Part shown: positions 35,968-45,335 of the stretch, one piece after another
Layout: each line of letters begins with the position of its first letter
Numbering within the stretch: position 1 is the first letter of the stretch
DNA from: Modestobacter lapidis
Lineage (GTDB): Bacteria; Actinomycetota; Actinomycetes; Mycobacteriales; Geodermatophilaceae
Direction of reading: 5' to 3'
NCBI GenBank assembly: GCA_019779905.1
Contig: JABAKE010000002.1
Coordinates: 62,001-126,000 of the forward strand
DNA: 64,000 nt
Notes under the pieces: model-generated
What the model was told of the DNA's origin: nothing
The model's database searches: none
The model's input: only the letters and a program-made list of their open reading frames with translations
Made by a program: the position numbers and the translations under genes

Positions 35968-37545
35968 CTGAGCGAGACCCCGCCCCTGCCCGCCGCCCCC
36001 TGGTGGCGCGACGCGGTCTTCTACCAGGTCTACGTCCGCAGCTTCGCCGACGGCAGCGGCGACGGGGTCGGCGACCTGGCCGGCATCCGCCAGCAGTTGC
36101 CGTACCTGGCCGACCTCGGCGTCGACGCGCTGTGGATCACGCCGTTCTACCCCTCGCCGATGGCCGACCACGGCTACGACGTCGCGGATCCCCGCGACGT
36201 CGAGCCGGTCTTCGGCGACCTCGCCGGGTTCGACGCACTCCTCGCCGACGCCCACGCGCGCGGCATCAAGGTGACCGTGGACCTAGTTCCGAACCACAGC
36301 TCGCACCAGCGGGAGTGGTTCACCGACGCGCTCGCCTCGCCCGCGGGATCGCCGGCGCGGGCCCGCTACGTCTTCCGGGACGGCCGGGGCGCCGACGGCA
36401 GCGAGCCGCCGAACAACTGGCCCTCGGTGTTCGGCGGACCGGCGTGGACCCGGGTGCCCGACGGCCAGTGGTACCTGCACCTGTTCGCCCCCGAGCAGCC
36501 CGACCTGGACTTCACCAACCCCGAGGTCGTCGAGGACCTCGAGGAGACACTGCGGTTCTGGCTGGACCGCGGCGTCGACGGATTCCGGATCGACGTCGCG
36601 CACGGCATGGCCAAGCCCACCGGCCTGCCGGACATGGTGCCGATGGAGGACACCGGCCTGCTCGCCGACCACGGCCCCGGCGACCACCGCTTCGACCAGG
36701 ACGAGGTCCATCTCGTGCACCGCCGGGTGCGCGCCGTCCTCGACCGCTACCCCGGCACGATGGCCGTGGGCGAGGTCTGGGTCGCCGATGACGCCCGGCT
36801 GGCCGAGTACCTGCGCCCCGACGAGCTGCACCTGGCCTTCAACTTCAAGCTCCTCACCGCCGCGTGGGGCCGCGACGAGCTCCGGACGGCGATCGACCAT
36901 TCCCTCGCCACCGTCGCCTCGACCCCCGCCCCGGCGTGCTGGGTGCTCTCCAACCACGACCGGCCGCGGCACGTGACCCGCTACGGGGGCGGCGAGCTCG
37001 GTACGCGGCGGGCTCGGGCGGCCGTGCTGCTGCAGCTGGCCCTCCCCGGTGCGGCGTACGTGTACAACGGCGACGAGCTCGGCCTGCCCGACGTCGACCT
37101 GCCCGACGAGGTGCTGCAGGACCCGATCTGGGCACGATCGGGGCACACCGAGCGCGGCCGGGACGGCTGCCGGGTGCCGATGCCGTGGGGCGGACACAGC
37201 CCGCCGTACGGGTTCTCCACCTCGTCGGACACCTGGCTGCCGATGCCGGCCGGTTGGGCCGCGCTCACCGTGGAGGCGCAGACCCGGGACCACCGGTCGA
37301 TGCTGTCGCTGTACCGACGGGCACTGGCGATCCGCCGCTCGTCGCCGTTCTGCGCCGGGGACCATCTGCAGTGGCTACCGGCACCCACCGGATGTCTGGC
37401 GTTCCGCCGCCCCGGCGGCCTGGTCTGCCTGGTCAACCTCTCCGGGGCACCCGTACCCGTCCCTGCGGGCGACGTGCTGCTGGCCAGCGAGCCCGTGGTC
37501 GAGAGGTACCTGCCCGACGACGCCGCGGTGTGGCTGCACCCCTGA
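35968..37545 (+). CDS. GH13 alpha-glucosidase/alpha-amylase family enzyme
   Basis: 525 residues if translation starts at CTG 35968 (reads LSETPPLPAAPWWRDAVFY). No ATG, GTG or TTG is available in frame between the glbO stop and the conserved WWRDAVFYQVYVRSF; GAGGAG lies 7 bases ahead of the CTG. The catalytic triad is present: nucleophile Asp209 (FRIDVAHG), acid/base Glu269 (AVGEVWVAD) and Asp331 (SNHDRPRH). The family hydrolyses or transfers alpha-1,4/1,6-glucosyl units, such as maltose or isomaltose. No signal peptide is visible, so it is intracellular. Promoter and operon partners are unclear. Confidence 0.85.
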   Translation: MSETPPLPAAPWWRDAVFYQVYVRSFADGSGDGVGDLAGIRQQLPYLADLGVDALWITPFYPSPMADHGYDVADPRDVEPVFGDLAGFDALLADAHARGIKVTVDLVPNHSSHQREWFTDALASPAGSPARARYVFRDGRGADGSEPPNNWPSVFGGPAWTRVPDGQWYLHLFAPEQPDLDFTNPEVVEDLEETLRFWLDRGVDGFRIDVAHGMAKPTGLPDMVPMEDTGLLADHGPGDHRFDQDEVHLVHRRVRAVLDRYPGTMAVGEVWVADDARLAEYLRPDELHLAFNFKLLTAAWGRDELRTAIDHSLATVASTPAPACWVLSNHDRPRHVTRYGGGELGTRRARAAVLLQLALPGAAYVYNGDELGLPDVDLPDEVLQDPIWARSGHTERGRDGCRVPMPWGGHSPPYGFSTSSDTWLPMPAGWAALTVEAQTRDHRSMLSLYRRALAIRRSSPFCAGDHLQWLPAPTGCLAFRRPGGLVCLVNLSGAPVPVPAGDVLLASEPVVERYLPDDAAVWLHP

Positions 37546-37597
37546 GCCGGGCCGCCGTCGGTATCGCGGACGGCGCGGTCCGGTACGTTCCGGCCCC

Positions 37598-38167
37598 GTG
37601 AAGACCCGGGACCTCGCCTACGTCGCGCTGTTCGCCGCCCTGGTGGCCGTGCTCGGCCTGGTTCCCCCGGTACCGGTGGCCGGGTTCCCGGTGCCGATCA
37701 CGGCGCAGACCCTCGGGGTGATGCTCGCCGGTTCGGTGCTGGGGGCCAGGCGGGGTGGGCTGGCACTCCTCGTCTTCCTGGCGGTGGTCGCCGTGGGGGC
37801 GCCCGTGCTGTCCGGCGGCCGGGGCGGGCTGAGCGTCTTCGCCGGGCCGACCGCCGGCTTCCTCTACAGCTGGCCGGTCGCGGCGTTCGTCGTCGGGGCG
37901 CTCACCCAGCTGACCTGGCGGCGGTTCAACCTCGCCTGGTCGCTGCTGGCGAACCTGGCCGGCGGGGTGGTGGTCATCTACGCGATCGCCATCCCGCTGA
38001 CCACGTTCTTCGCCGACGTCTCCCTGGCGACGTCGTTCACCTCTTCGATGACCTTCGTGCCCGGCGACATCGTCAAGGGCGTGCTCGCCTCGGTGGTGGC
38101 GGTGGCGGTGCACAAGGCCTACCCGGTGATCGAGCTGCCGGCCCGCCGTCGTCCGGTGACGGGCTGA
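37598..38167 (+). CDS. bioY: BioY biotin transporter, substrate-binding component
   Basis: 189 residues from GTG 37598, eight bases after a TACGTT -10-like hexamer, so probably leaderless. Six hydrophobic helices with FPVPITAQTLGVMLAGSVL and the GPTAGFLYSWPVAAFVVG segment are the BioY hallmarks. It is the S component that captures biotin for the energy-coupling-factor importer encoded by the next two genes. The longer open frame upstream is a shadow of the GH13 gene. Confidence 0.92.
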   Translation: MKTRDLAYVALFAALVAVLGLVPPVPVAGFPVPITAQTLGVMLAGSVLGARRGGLALLVFLAVVAVGAPVLSGGRGGLSVFAGPTAGFLYSWPVAAFVVGALTQLTWRRFNLAWSLLANLAGGVVVIYAIAIPLTTFFADVSLATSFTSSMTFVPGDIVKGVLASVVAVAVHKAYPVIELPARRRPVTG

Positions 38168-38189
38168 CCGTGCTCGGCACCGTCCGCCG

Positions 38190-38924
38190 GTGACCGGCTG
38201 GAGACGCCGCGGCACCCCCGCCGCGGTCGCCGCGGCAGTGCCCCGGACGGCGATCGAAGTGCGCCGGGTCGGCCACGCGTACGGCGAGCGGCCGGTGCTG
38301 CACGACGTGACGCTGACCCTGGCCGAGCACCGGATCGGGGTGATCGGGGGAAACGGCTCGGGCAAGAGCACGTTCGCCCGGCTGCTCAACGGGCTGGTGC
38401 TGCCCACCGAGGGGCAGGTTCTCGTCGACGGCCTGGACACCCGCACCGACCTGCGCGCCGTCCGCCGGCGGGTGGGCTTCGTGTTCCAGGACCCGGACGC
38501 CCAGATCGTGCACCCCACGGTCGCCGAGGACGTCGCCTTCGGGCTGCAGAACCAGGGCGTGCCCGCCGAGGAGCGCGCCGTCCGGGTGGCCGAGGTGCTG
38601 GACCGCTACGGCCTCGCCGGGCACGCCGACCACCCGGCGCACCTGCTCTCGGGCGGGCAGAAGCAGCTGCTGGCCATCGCCGGGGTACTGGTGATGCGCC
38701 CGCTGCGGGTGGTGTTCGACGAGCCGACGACGCTGCTGGACCTGGCCAACAAGCGGCGGATCGCCCGGGTGGTCGCGGAGCTGGAGCAGGACGTCGTCGT
38801 CGTCACGCACGACCTGGACCTGCTGGCCGGGTTCGACCGGGTGGTGGTGTTCGCCGCCGGCCGGGTGGTCGCCGACGGGCCGCCCGCCGAATCGGTCGCC
38901 GCCTATCTGGCGAGCATGGCGTGA
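38190..38924 (+). CDS. bioM: BioM, ATPase of the biotin ECF transporter
   Basis: 244 residues from GTG 38190. Walker A is GGNGSGKST, the Q-loop GFVFQDPDAQIVHPTV is typical of ECF (CbiO-like) ATPases, the signature is LSGGQKQLLAIAGVL and Walker B is VVFDEPTTLLD. It couples ATP hydrolysis to biotin uptake. Its stop overlaps the bioN start by four bases. An extra ~20 residues precede the domain (WRRRGTPAAVAAAVPRTA); a start nearer IEVRRVGHAYG is possible but no better codon is seen. Confidence 0.9.
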   Translation: MTGWRRRGTPAAVAAAVPRTAIEVRRVGHAYGERPVLHDVTLTLAEHRIGVIGGNGSGKSTFARLLNGLVLPTEGQVLVDGLDTRTDLRAVRRRVGFVFQDPDAQIVHPTVAEDVAFGLQNQGVPAEERAVRVAEVLDRYGLAGHADHPAHLLSGGQKQLLAIAGVLVMRPLRVVFDEPTTLLDLANKRRIARVVAELEQDVVVVTHDLDLLAGFDRVVVFAAGRVVADGPPAESVAAYLASMA

Positions 38925-39556
38925 CCCTCGCGCTGTACCACCCGGTGCCCAGCCCGGTGCACCGCGCACCGGCCGGACTGAAGCTGCTGGTGCTGGCGGC
39001 GCTGGGCGTGCTGCTGTTCGTGGTGCCGCGGCTGTACCTCGTCGGCGGCGCGCTGGCCGGGGTGCTCGCCGTGGGCCTGGGGCTCGGTGGCCTCCCGGTG
39101 CGGGTGCTGTGGGCCCAGGTGCGCCCGGTGCTGATCTGGCTGGCAGCGCTGTTCGTCGTCCACCTGCTGGTCACCGACGCGGCCACCGGCGCTCTCGCGG
39201 TGAGCCGGCTGCTCACCCTGGTGCTTGCCGCTGCGGTGGTGACCGCGACCAGCCGGGTGACCGAGCTGGTCGACGTGGTGGAGCGGATCTGCTCGCCGCT
39301 GCGCTGGGTGGGCGTCCGGCCGGCGCGCATCGGGCTGGTCATCGCCATGACGCTGCGGTTCATCCCGCTGATCGCCGAGCGGGCCGCCCGCATCCGGGAG
39401 GCGCAGGCCGCCCGCGGCGGCGCCCGGCGGCTGACCGTCCTGGTGGTGCCGCTGCTGGTGCAGGTGCTGCAGATGGCGCACACGACCGCGGAGGCGCTGG
39501 ACGCCCGCGGCGCCGACGACGAGCCGCTCCCCCGGCGGCGGAGGAGGGACCGGTGA
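38921..39556 (+). CDS. bioN: BioN, transmembrane component of the biotin ECF transporter
   Basis: 211 residues. Hydrophobic helices fill the N-terminal two thirds. The CbiQ/EcfT signature region comprises LRWVGVRPARIGLVIAMTL with an Arg-rich coupling motif (ERAARIREAQAARGGA), which docks on the ATPase. It bridges BioM and BioY. It overlaps bioM upstream and the MOSC gene downstream, both by GTGA. Confidence 0.88.
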   Translation: MTLALYHPVPSPVHRAPAGLKLLVLAALGVLLFVVPRLYLVGGALAGVLAVGLGLGGLPVRVLWAQVRPVLIWLAALFVVHLLVTDAATGALAVSRLLTLVLAAAVVTATSRVTELVDVVERICSPLRWVGVRPARIGLVIAMTLRFIPLIAERAARIREAQAARGGARRLTVLVVPLLVQVLQMAHTTAEALDARGADDEPLPRRRRRDR

Positions 39557-40092
39557 CCGGTCGCGTGCTGGAGATCTGGACGGCGCCGGTGGCGGCGGCG
39601 CCGATGGTCCGCCGGCCCGCGGTGGCCGCGCTGCCCGGAGTGGGCCTGGCCGGGGACCGCTACGCGTTGGGCGGCGGCACCTGGGCGCGGTACCCGCAGC
39701 TGGAGAAACAGGTGACGCTGATCGACGCCGCCGAGGTGGCCGCGGCCGCGCGCGAGGCCGGAGCGCAACTGACGCCCGGTCAGACCCGGCGCAACGTGGT
39801 CACGTCCGGGATCGACCTGCCGTCACTGGTCGGCCGCTTCTTCACCGTCGGGAACGTGCTGCTCTTCGGGTCCAAGCGCTGCCCGCCGTGCACCCACCTG
39901 GAACGGCTCACCGGCGCCACGCTGGTGAAGGCGCTGGCCAGCCGCGGTGGGGTCAATGCGGCGGTGTACGCCGGCGGCATGATCGCCGAGGGGGCCGCCG
40001 TCGCGCTGGTGTCCGATGAGGAGGCGGCCCGCCGCGGCGCCCCGGTGGGCACCGACCGGCCGGTGGCCCGGGTCGTCGCCCTCCCCGACTGA
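39553..40092 (+). CDS. MOSC domain protein coupled to bioYMN
   Basis: 179 residues from GTG 39553, overlapping the bioN stop, with GAGGAGGGA ahead. The MOSC landmarks are AALPGVGLAGDRYALGGGT, TPGQTRRNVVTSGIDLPSL and the conserved cysteine region GSKRCPPCTHLERL. MOSC domains handle sulfur or molybdenum cofactor chemistry, for example reductive N-hydroxyl removal. Tight coupling to a biotin importer is noteworthy because biotin sulfoxide and other N- or S-oxides are substrates of molybdenum enzymes; this link is only an inference. Confidence 0.85.
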   Translation: MTGRVLEIWTAPVAAAPMVRRPAVAALPGVGLAGDRYALGGGTWARYPQLEKQVTLIDAAEVAAAAREAGAQLTPGQTRRNVVTSGIDLPSLVGRFFTVGNVLLFGSKRCPPCTHLERLTGATLVKALASRGGVNAAVYAGGMIAEGAAVALVSDEEAARRGAPVGTDRPVARVVALPD

Positions 40093-40100
40093 CCCGCCTC

Positions 40101-40156
40101 CCTCCGTGCTTTCTCGGGCTCAGGCACGCGCGCTTTTTCGGGCTCAAGCACGGGGG
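40101..40156. terminator. Hairpin built on a tandem repeat between MOSC and thioesterase genes
   Basis: CCGTGCTT near the left end pairs with AAGCACGG near the right end. In between, TTTCTCGGGCTCAGGCAC and TTTTTCGGGCTCAAGCAC are near-identical 18-mers, so the stem encloses a direct duplication. It lies in the convergent gap and would stop transcription from both sides. Confidence 0.6.
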
Positions 40157-40159
40157 GAC

Positions 40160-40579
40160 TCAGGCGGGGGCGGCGTCGTCGTCCAGGTAGCGGTCGAGGA
40201 ACACCTTCTCCTCCGGGGTGAGCCGGCGGGGGCGGTTGATCGCGAAGTCGACCGGGACCAGCAGGGTGCTGCCGGTGACGGCGAGCTGCCCGTGGTCGAA
40301 CAACTCGTAGTGGCAGGTGAACGCGGCGGCCCGGATGCCGGACACCCAGATCTGCACCTGCAGCGGTTCGGCGTCGTACTCCACCGAACGCTTGTAGGCG
40401 ATCTCGTGCTTGGCGACGACGATGCCCCGGCGGAGGCCGGTCTTCTCGTCGTGGGTGGGCTGGTCGAAGAACAGGTCGACGCGGGCCGTCTCGAAGTAGC
40501 CGAGAAAGGCGACGTTGTTGATGTGCTGGTAGGCGTCCATGTCCGACCAGCGCATCGGGACGGCGACGGTGTGCCTCAC
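40160..40579 (-). CDS. Acyl-CoA thioesterase (4HBT/hot-dog family)
   Basis: 139 residues from GTG 40579 (RHTVAVPMRWSDMDAYQHI). The WSDMDAYQHINNVAFLGYF motif is the active-site signature of the 4-hydroxybenzoyl-CoA thioesterase subfamily, with the catalytic Asp in DMD. It hydrolyses an acyl-CoA of unknown chain. The frame stays open upstream to 41032, but that part is antisense to the phosphatase-like gene. The two genes are divergent with 56 bases between them. Confidence 0.85.
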   Translation of the reverse strand: MRHTVAVPMRWSDMDAYQHINNVAFLGYFETARVDLFFDQPTHDEKTGLRRGIVVAKHEIAYKRSVEYDAEPLQVQIWVSGIRAAAFTCHYELFDHGQLAVTGSTLLVPVDFAINRPRRLTPEEKVFLDRYLDDDAAPA

Positions 40580-40635
40580 GGCGCCCACCCTGCCGCACCG
40601 CCGCGGACGGCGCGCACCGGCCCTACCGTGCGGGC

Positions 40636-41067
40636 GTGGGCGAGCTCTGGGAACCGGGGACGCCGGGACTGCTGGTGCTGCCCTCCGGCCGGGCCGTCCG
40701 CGGGCGCGCGGTGGTCCGGCCGCCGCCCGCCGGGCCCGAGCCGGAGTGGGGGCTCTACCTGCTGGCGAGGCCACCGATGGTGCCCTGGGCGAGCCGGTGG
40801 GTGCGGTGGCGGGACTTCCGGCTGCCGGCCGACCCGGCCGACCTGCGGGCCGCTCTGCTCGAGGTGCTGGCCCGGGCCGCGGACGACCGCGTGGAGGTCG
40901 CCTGCCGGGGCGGCACCGGCCGGACCGGGACGGCACTGGCCTGCCTCGCCGTCCTCGACGGGGTGCCCGCCGCCGACGCCGTCGGGTACGTGCGGCGCGG
41001 GTACCGCCCGCGCGCCGTGGAGACCCGCGCACAGCGGCGCTTCGTCGCCCGGTTCCAGTCGCTGTGA
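40636..41067 (+). CDS. Dual-specificity-type protein phosphatase
   Basis: 143 residues from GTG 40636, six bases after TACCGT (leaderless-looking). The P-loop is C90-RGGTG-R96 followed by TGTALACLA, fitting the Cys-x5-Arg signature of Cys-based phosphatases. The residue before the cysteine is Ala rather than the usual His. A conserved Asp lies in RDFRLPADPADL. It is predicted to dephosphorylate tyrosine or another phosphoester in the cytoplasm. It stands alone. Confidence 0.75.
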   Translation: MGELWEPGTPGLLVLPSGRAVRGRAVVRPPPAGPEPEWGLYLLARPPMVPWASRWVRWRDFRLPADPADLRAALLEVLARAADDRVEVACRGGTGRTGTALACLAVLDGVPAADAVGYVRRGYRPRAVETRAQRRFVARFQSL

Positions 41068-41123
41068 CGACGGCGGCCGGCCGGAGCGGGTGCTCCGACC
41101 GGCCGAAGGCGACGTGCTGGAAC

Positions 41124-41181
41124 GGCCCCCTTGCAGGGTCCCGGTACGAGCTTGCGAGTGCCGGGGGGCAAGGGGGTCCTT
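41124..41181 (-). repeat. Intergenic stem-loop repeat, copy 4 (after ettA)
   Basis: Read with ettA it begins AAGGACCCCCTTGC two bases after the stop and ends GCAAGGGGGCC. The outer stem CCCCCTTGC/GCAAGGGGG and the inner stem CCCGG/CCGGG both differ from copy 1 by paired changes, while the loop CACTCGCAAGCTCG is identical. This covariation argues for selection on a folded structure. Confidence 0.8.
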
Positions 41182-41183
41182 GT

Positions 41184-42854
<1,671 letters not shown>

Positions 42855-42966
42855 TGAGTGGGAGCCTTCCGTCGCTTCGTGAGTTGGGGGGCGGGGCCGG
42901 GCGTGCACCGGGGCAGCGGGCCCCGCCCCCTGCGTTCTCACCTCCGATCCTCCCAGCCAGGCGGGC

Positions 42967-43509
42967 TCACGTCAGCGTCGGCTCCGGAGCCCGCTCGGCG
43001 ACGAGGTCGTCGGCGGTCGTCGGGTACAACGCCGCGGAGGCCTCCACGTAGTCCGTGGACCGGTCGGAGAGGTCGTCGAACGACTCCTCCCCCGCATCCG
43101 GCGGCGCCTCGAGCGCCTCTTCGGCGGCCGGCGCGCCGGCCGCGGGCACGGTGCGGGCCTGCTTGTGGAAGTCGGCGTGGCCGCGGGCCAGGTTCAGCCC
43201 GACCGCGACGGCCCGGACCTTGGAGGCGCTGCGCCGGCCGGCCTCGGTTTCCCAGGAGTCGGTGGAGATGAACCCCCGGACGATCACCGGGTCGCCCTTG
43301 CTGACGCTGCGCGAGACGTTGCCGCCCAGCTCGCCCCAGCAGGCGACGTCGATCCAGAACGTCGAGCTGTCGACGAAGTCCTTGGCCTCCGGGTCGAACC
43401 GGCGGGCGGTGGAGGCCATCCGGAAGTTGGTCACCGAGCCGTTGGACAGCCGGTTGCGGCGGGGGGTGTCCACGACGTTGCCCACGATGGTGATGTCGGT
43501 GTCGTTCAC
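42967..43509 (-). CDS. ssb: Single-stranded DNA-binding protein
   Basis: 180 residues from GTG 43509 (GAGGAG ahead). The OB fold is clear: NDTDITIVGNVVDTPRRNR, then FWIDVACWGELGGNVSRSV and GDPVIVRGFISTDSWETEA. The C-terminal half is disordered and acidic but does not end in the DDDIPF-type tip used to recruit partner proteins; it ends RAPEPTLT. This fits the second SSB paralogue of actinobacteria rather than the replication SSB. It lies 112 bases upstream of ettA on the same strand and may be co-transcribed. Confidence 0.88.
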   Translation of the reverse strand: MNDTDITIVGNVVDTPRRNRLSNGSVTNFRMASTARRFDPEAKDFVDSSTFWIDVACWGELGGNVSRSVSKGDPVIVRGFISTDSWETEAGRRSASKVRAVAVGLNLARGHADFHKQARTVPAAGAPAAEEALEAPPDAGEESFDDLSDRSTDYVEASAALYPTTADDLVAERAPEPTLT

Positions 43510-43802
43510 GGTGCTCCTCGGGTGCTGGGTAGGGCGCCGGGTCGGCGCGACCGGCGGTGCCGGTGCCGACCACCCTGGGCTCCGCCAGGTCCATCGGGCG
43601 GGCCTGGAACGCAGCTGTGGACGACGTCCGCCGCTGTGGATGGCGCCGCACGAAGGGCCGTGGAGCGGGTCACCCTGCGCGGTGTCCAGCCTGTCGTCAG
43701 GGATCGGCCACCCCGGACGGAGGAAATCTGGCGACGCTGACGACCGGTGCGGCCACGGCACCGGACTCGTCAGCGGGACCGATGGGATGATGCGTGCCGT
43801 GA

Positions 43803-43875
43803 GCGCCCGTAGCTCAGTGGATAGAGCAGGTGCCTTCTAAGCACTTGGTCGCAGGTTCGATCCCTGCCGGGCGCG
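43803..43875 (+). tRNA. tRNA-Arg (anticodon TCT)
   Basis: The full cloverleaf can be drawn: acceptor stem GCGCCCG/CGGGCGC, D arm around GCTC-AGTGGATA-GAGC, anticodon stem closing the loop CTTCTAA (anticodon TCT, reading AGA), and T arm GCAGG-TTCGATC-CCTGC. The discriminator base is G75 of this block and CCA is not encoded. Its 3' half is repeated 1.5 kb downstream, which marks it as an integration target. Confidence 0.96.
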
Positions 43876-43894
43876 CTCTGCCGGGCGCGCTCGG
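43840..43894 (+). repeat. Left att-like repeat, overlapping the tRNA-Arg 3' half
   Basis: Bases 43840-43871 (32 bases from the anticodon stem to the acceptor stem) and 43878-43894 (CTGCCGGGCGCGCTCGG) recur exactly at 45336-45367 and 45371-45387. The two blocks are separated by 6 bases here and 3 there. Within this copy TGCCGGGCGCGCTC is also tandemly duplicated. Confidence 0.75.
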
Positions 43895-44208
43895 ATGAGC
43901 CTTCGACGAGCGAAGATGGCGCGCCGCTCTCCTGCTGTCGAGGGAAGTGCCTGCCCCGACCCTGGTGCCATCGAGGCTGGTCCGGACGTCGTGACGGGTC
44001 GCTCGTGGGCAGAAGACCTTCGGTCCACAGGCTCGGCAGGATCCCGGGCGAAGAGATCGAACGCACGCGCCCTCCCACTCAACTGGTGTCGGGAGTAAGA
44101 AGCCGACTGCCTGCCGTCACCGTGCGGATCAGTGCCTGGTGCCTGTGCTCGACCGCCCATTCGCCGGTCACCGCACCCGCCCCCGCGACGGTCACCGGCG
44201 GCGTTGGA

Positions 44209-44544
44209 TCATTGGCCACCGGCGACATCGAGGAGGCGCGCCACCGCCTGCCCGAGTTGAGGCAGGTCGTGGGTGACAGTGCTCGCCACGATGGCGTGCG
44301 TGGTGTCGAAGTAGCGGTGGGCCAGCTGGTCGCGCATCCGGGCGATCTCCATCCACGGCAGCCCGGGCTCGGTGTCGACGAGCTCGCGCGGTAGCGCCTT
44401 GACCGCCTCGCCGATTTCGATGAGCCGTACGCGCACCGCGTCGAAGATCAGGCCGTCGGAGAGATCTCCCCGGTCGACATGGGCCTCGATCGCATCGAGG
44501 GCGGCTTGCACGTCCAGCAACCGTTGGCGCTGGTGCCGGCTCAC
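44209..44544 (-). CDS. hepT: HepT-like HEPN ribonuclease toxin
   Basis: 111 residues from GTG 44544, overlapping the upstream antitoxin stop as GTGA. The all-helical HEPN fold is suggested by LLDVQAALDAIEAHV and VRLIEIGEAVKALP, and the ribonuclease motif is complete: R71-x4-H76-x-Y78 in RMRDQLAHRYF. In characterised HepT proteins the Arg and His cut tRNA or mRNA and the Tyr is the site that the MNT partner modifies with AMP. It is the second gene here, whereas in many systems the toxin comes first. Confidence 0.88.
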   Translation of the reverse strand: MSRHQRQRLLDVQAALDAIEAHVDRGDLSDGLIFDAVRVRLIEIGEAVKALPRELVDTEPGLPWMEIARMRDQLAHRYFDTTHAIVASTVTHDLPQLGQAVARLLDVAGGQ

Positions 44545-45065
44545 AGTGCCACGACCTCGGCCTCGACCTGCTCGCGCACCCCGGGCTTGAGCCCGCCGGA
44601 GGGCACCACGTCGACGCGAGCCTGCAGCAGGTCCTCGAGGTCGCGACGCAGTCGGCCAAGGGTGAACAGGCCCATGTCGTCAGGCAGGTCCATCAGTAGG
44701 TCGACGTCACTGTCTGCGCGCTCGCTCCCCCGCGCGACACTGCCAAAGACCCGCACGTGGCCGGCGCCGTAGGACGCGGCGATGGTCCTGATCCTCGTGC
44801 GGTGCCGGCGGACCCGCCGCCCCAGCGGACCCGACAAGGCCGCCGACTGTCCCGGGTCGGCCGCGGCCAAGCTTCCCTCGAGATAGTGGCCGGTGGCAGC
44901 GATGAGGCTGAGCAGAACCGGCAACGAGGGCTCGCGGCGCCCCGACTCGTACGCGCTGACGACGCTTTGGGTGATTCCGGCACGGTCCGCCAGCTGGGTC
45001 TGCGTCATGCCCGCACGACGACGCGCCTCACGCACCAGACTGCCCGCAGAGTCGATGACCGACAC
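44541..45065 (-). CDS. MntA-like nucleotidyltransferase antitoxin fused to an XRE-type HTH
   Basis: 174 residues if GTG 45065 is the start (GTG 45107 would add 14). Residues about 9-62 are an XRE/Cro-type helix-turn-helix (REARRRAGMTQTQLADRAG, then SVVSAYESGRREPS). Residues about 100-174 are a minimal nucleotidyltransferase with the exact GS-x10-D-x-D motif (G108, S109, D120, D122). MntA antitoxins transfer AMP to the HepT tyrosine. The added HTH suggests that this protein also represses its own promoter. It overlaps the toxin gene by four bases. Confidence 0.88.
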   Translation of the reverse strand: MSVIDSAGSLVREARRRAGMTQTQLADRAGITQSVVSAYESGRREPSLPVLLSLIAATGHYLEGSLAAADPGQSAALSGPLGRRVRRHRTRIRTIAASYGAGHVRVFGSVARGSERADSDVDLLMDLPDDMGLFTLGRLRRDLEDLLQARVDVVPSGGLKPGVREQVEAEVVAL

Positions 45066-45187
45066 GCCACCACCATAGCGGATCGTCGATACCACGGTGG
45101 GCGCCACGATCCAGCTTCACCCGCCGGAGCGCCCGGTACCCAGGAACGATCGCCCTCCCTACACGAGCCCCCAGCCCTGTGACCGAG

Positions 45188-45222
45188 GCGGCCAGCGGCC
45201 TCTTCCTGAGGCCGCTGGCCGC
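45188..45222. terminator. 15-bp perfect hairpin near the right end of the island
   Basis: GCGGCCAGCGGCCTC and its exact complement flank a TTCCT loop. It lies between the start of the HTH-nucleotidyltransferase gene and the end of the TPR gene; on the minus strand it would stop read-through from the TPR gene into the toxin-antitoxin module. The rest of 45066-45389 holds only the att-like repeat. Confidence 0.65.
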
Positions 45223-45335
45223 GTTGCGGTCCTGGAACCAGTGACGAGATGACTGCGGGCACTGCGCTCGAACCTGCAGGTCAAGGGTCCCGGGCCAGGT
45301 CGATGGGCGCAGCGCACGGGCTCGGGCAGCTGCTG

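Noticed and set aside
43770-44160. Minus-strand frames across the tRNA-Arg gene ending in peptides such as GRDRTCDQVLRRH
   Set aside because: These are the familiar spurious proteins produced by translating the antisense of a tRNA; the tRNA itself explains the conservation. The same applies to the frames at 45028-45393 and 45281-45811 over the tRNA fragment.
45188-45222. Possible CRISPR-like or phage-type palindrome
   Set aside because: It is a single 15-bp hairpin with no repeats or spacers; a terminator explains it. No CRISPR array was seen anywhere in the window.
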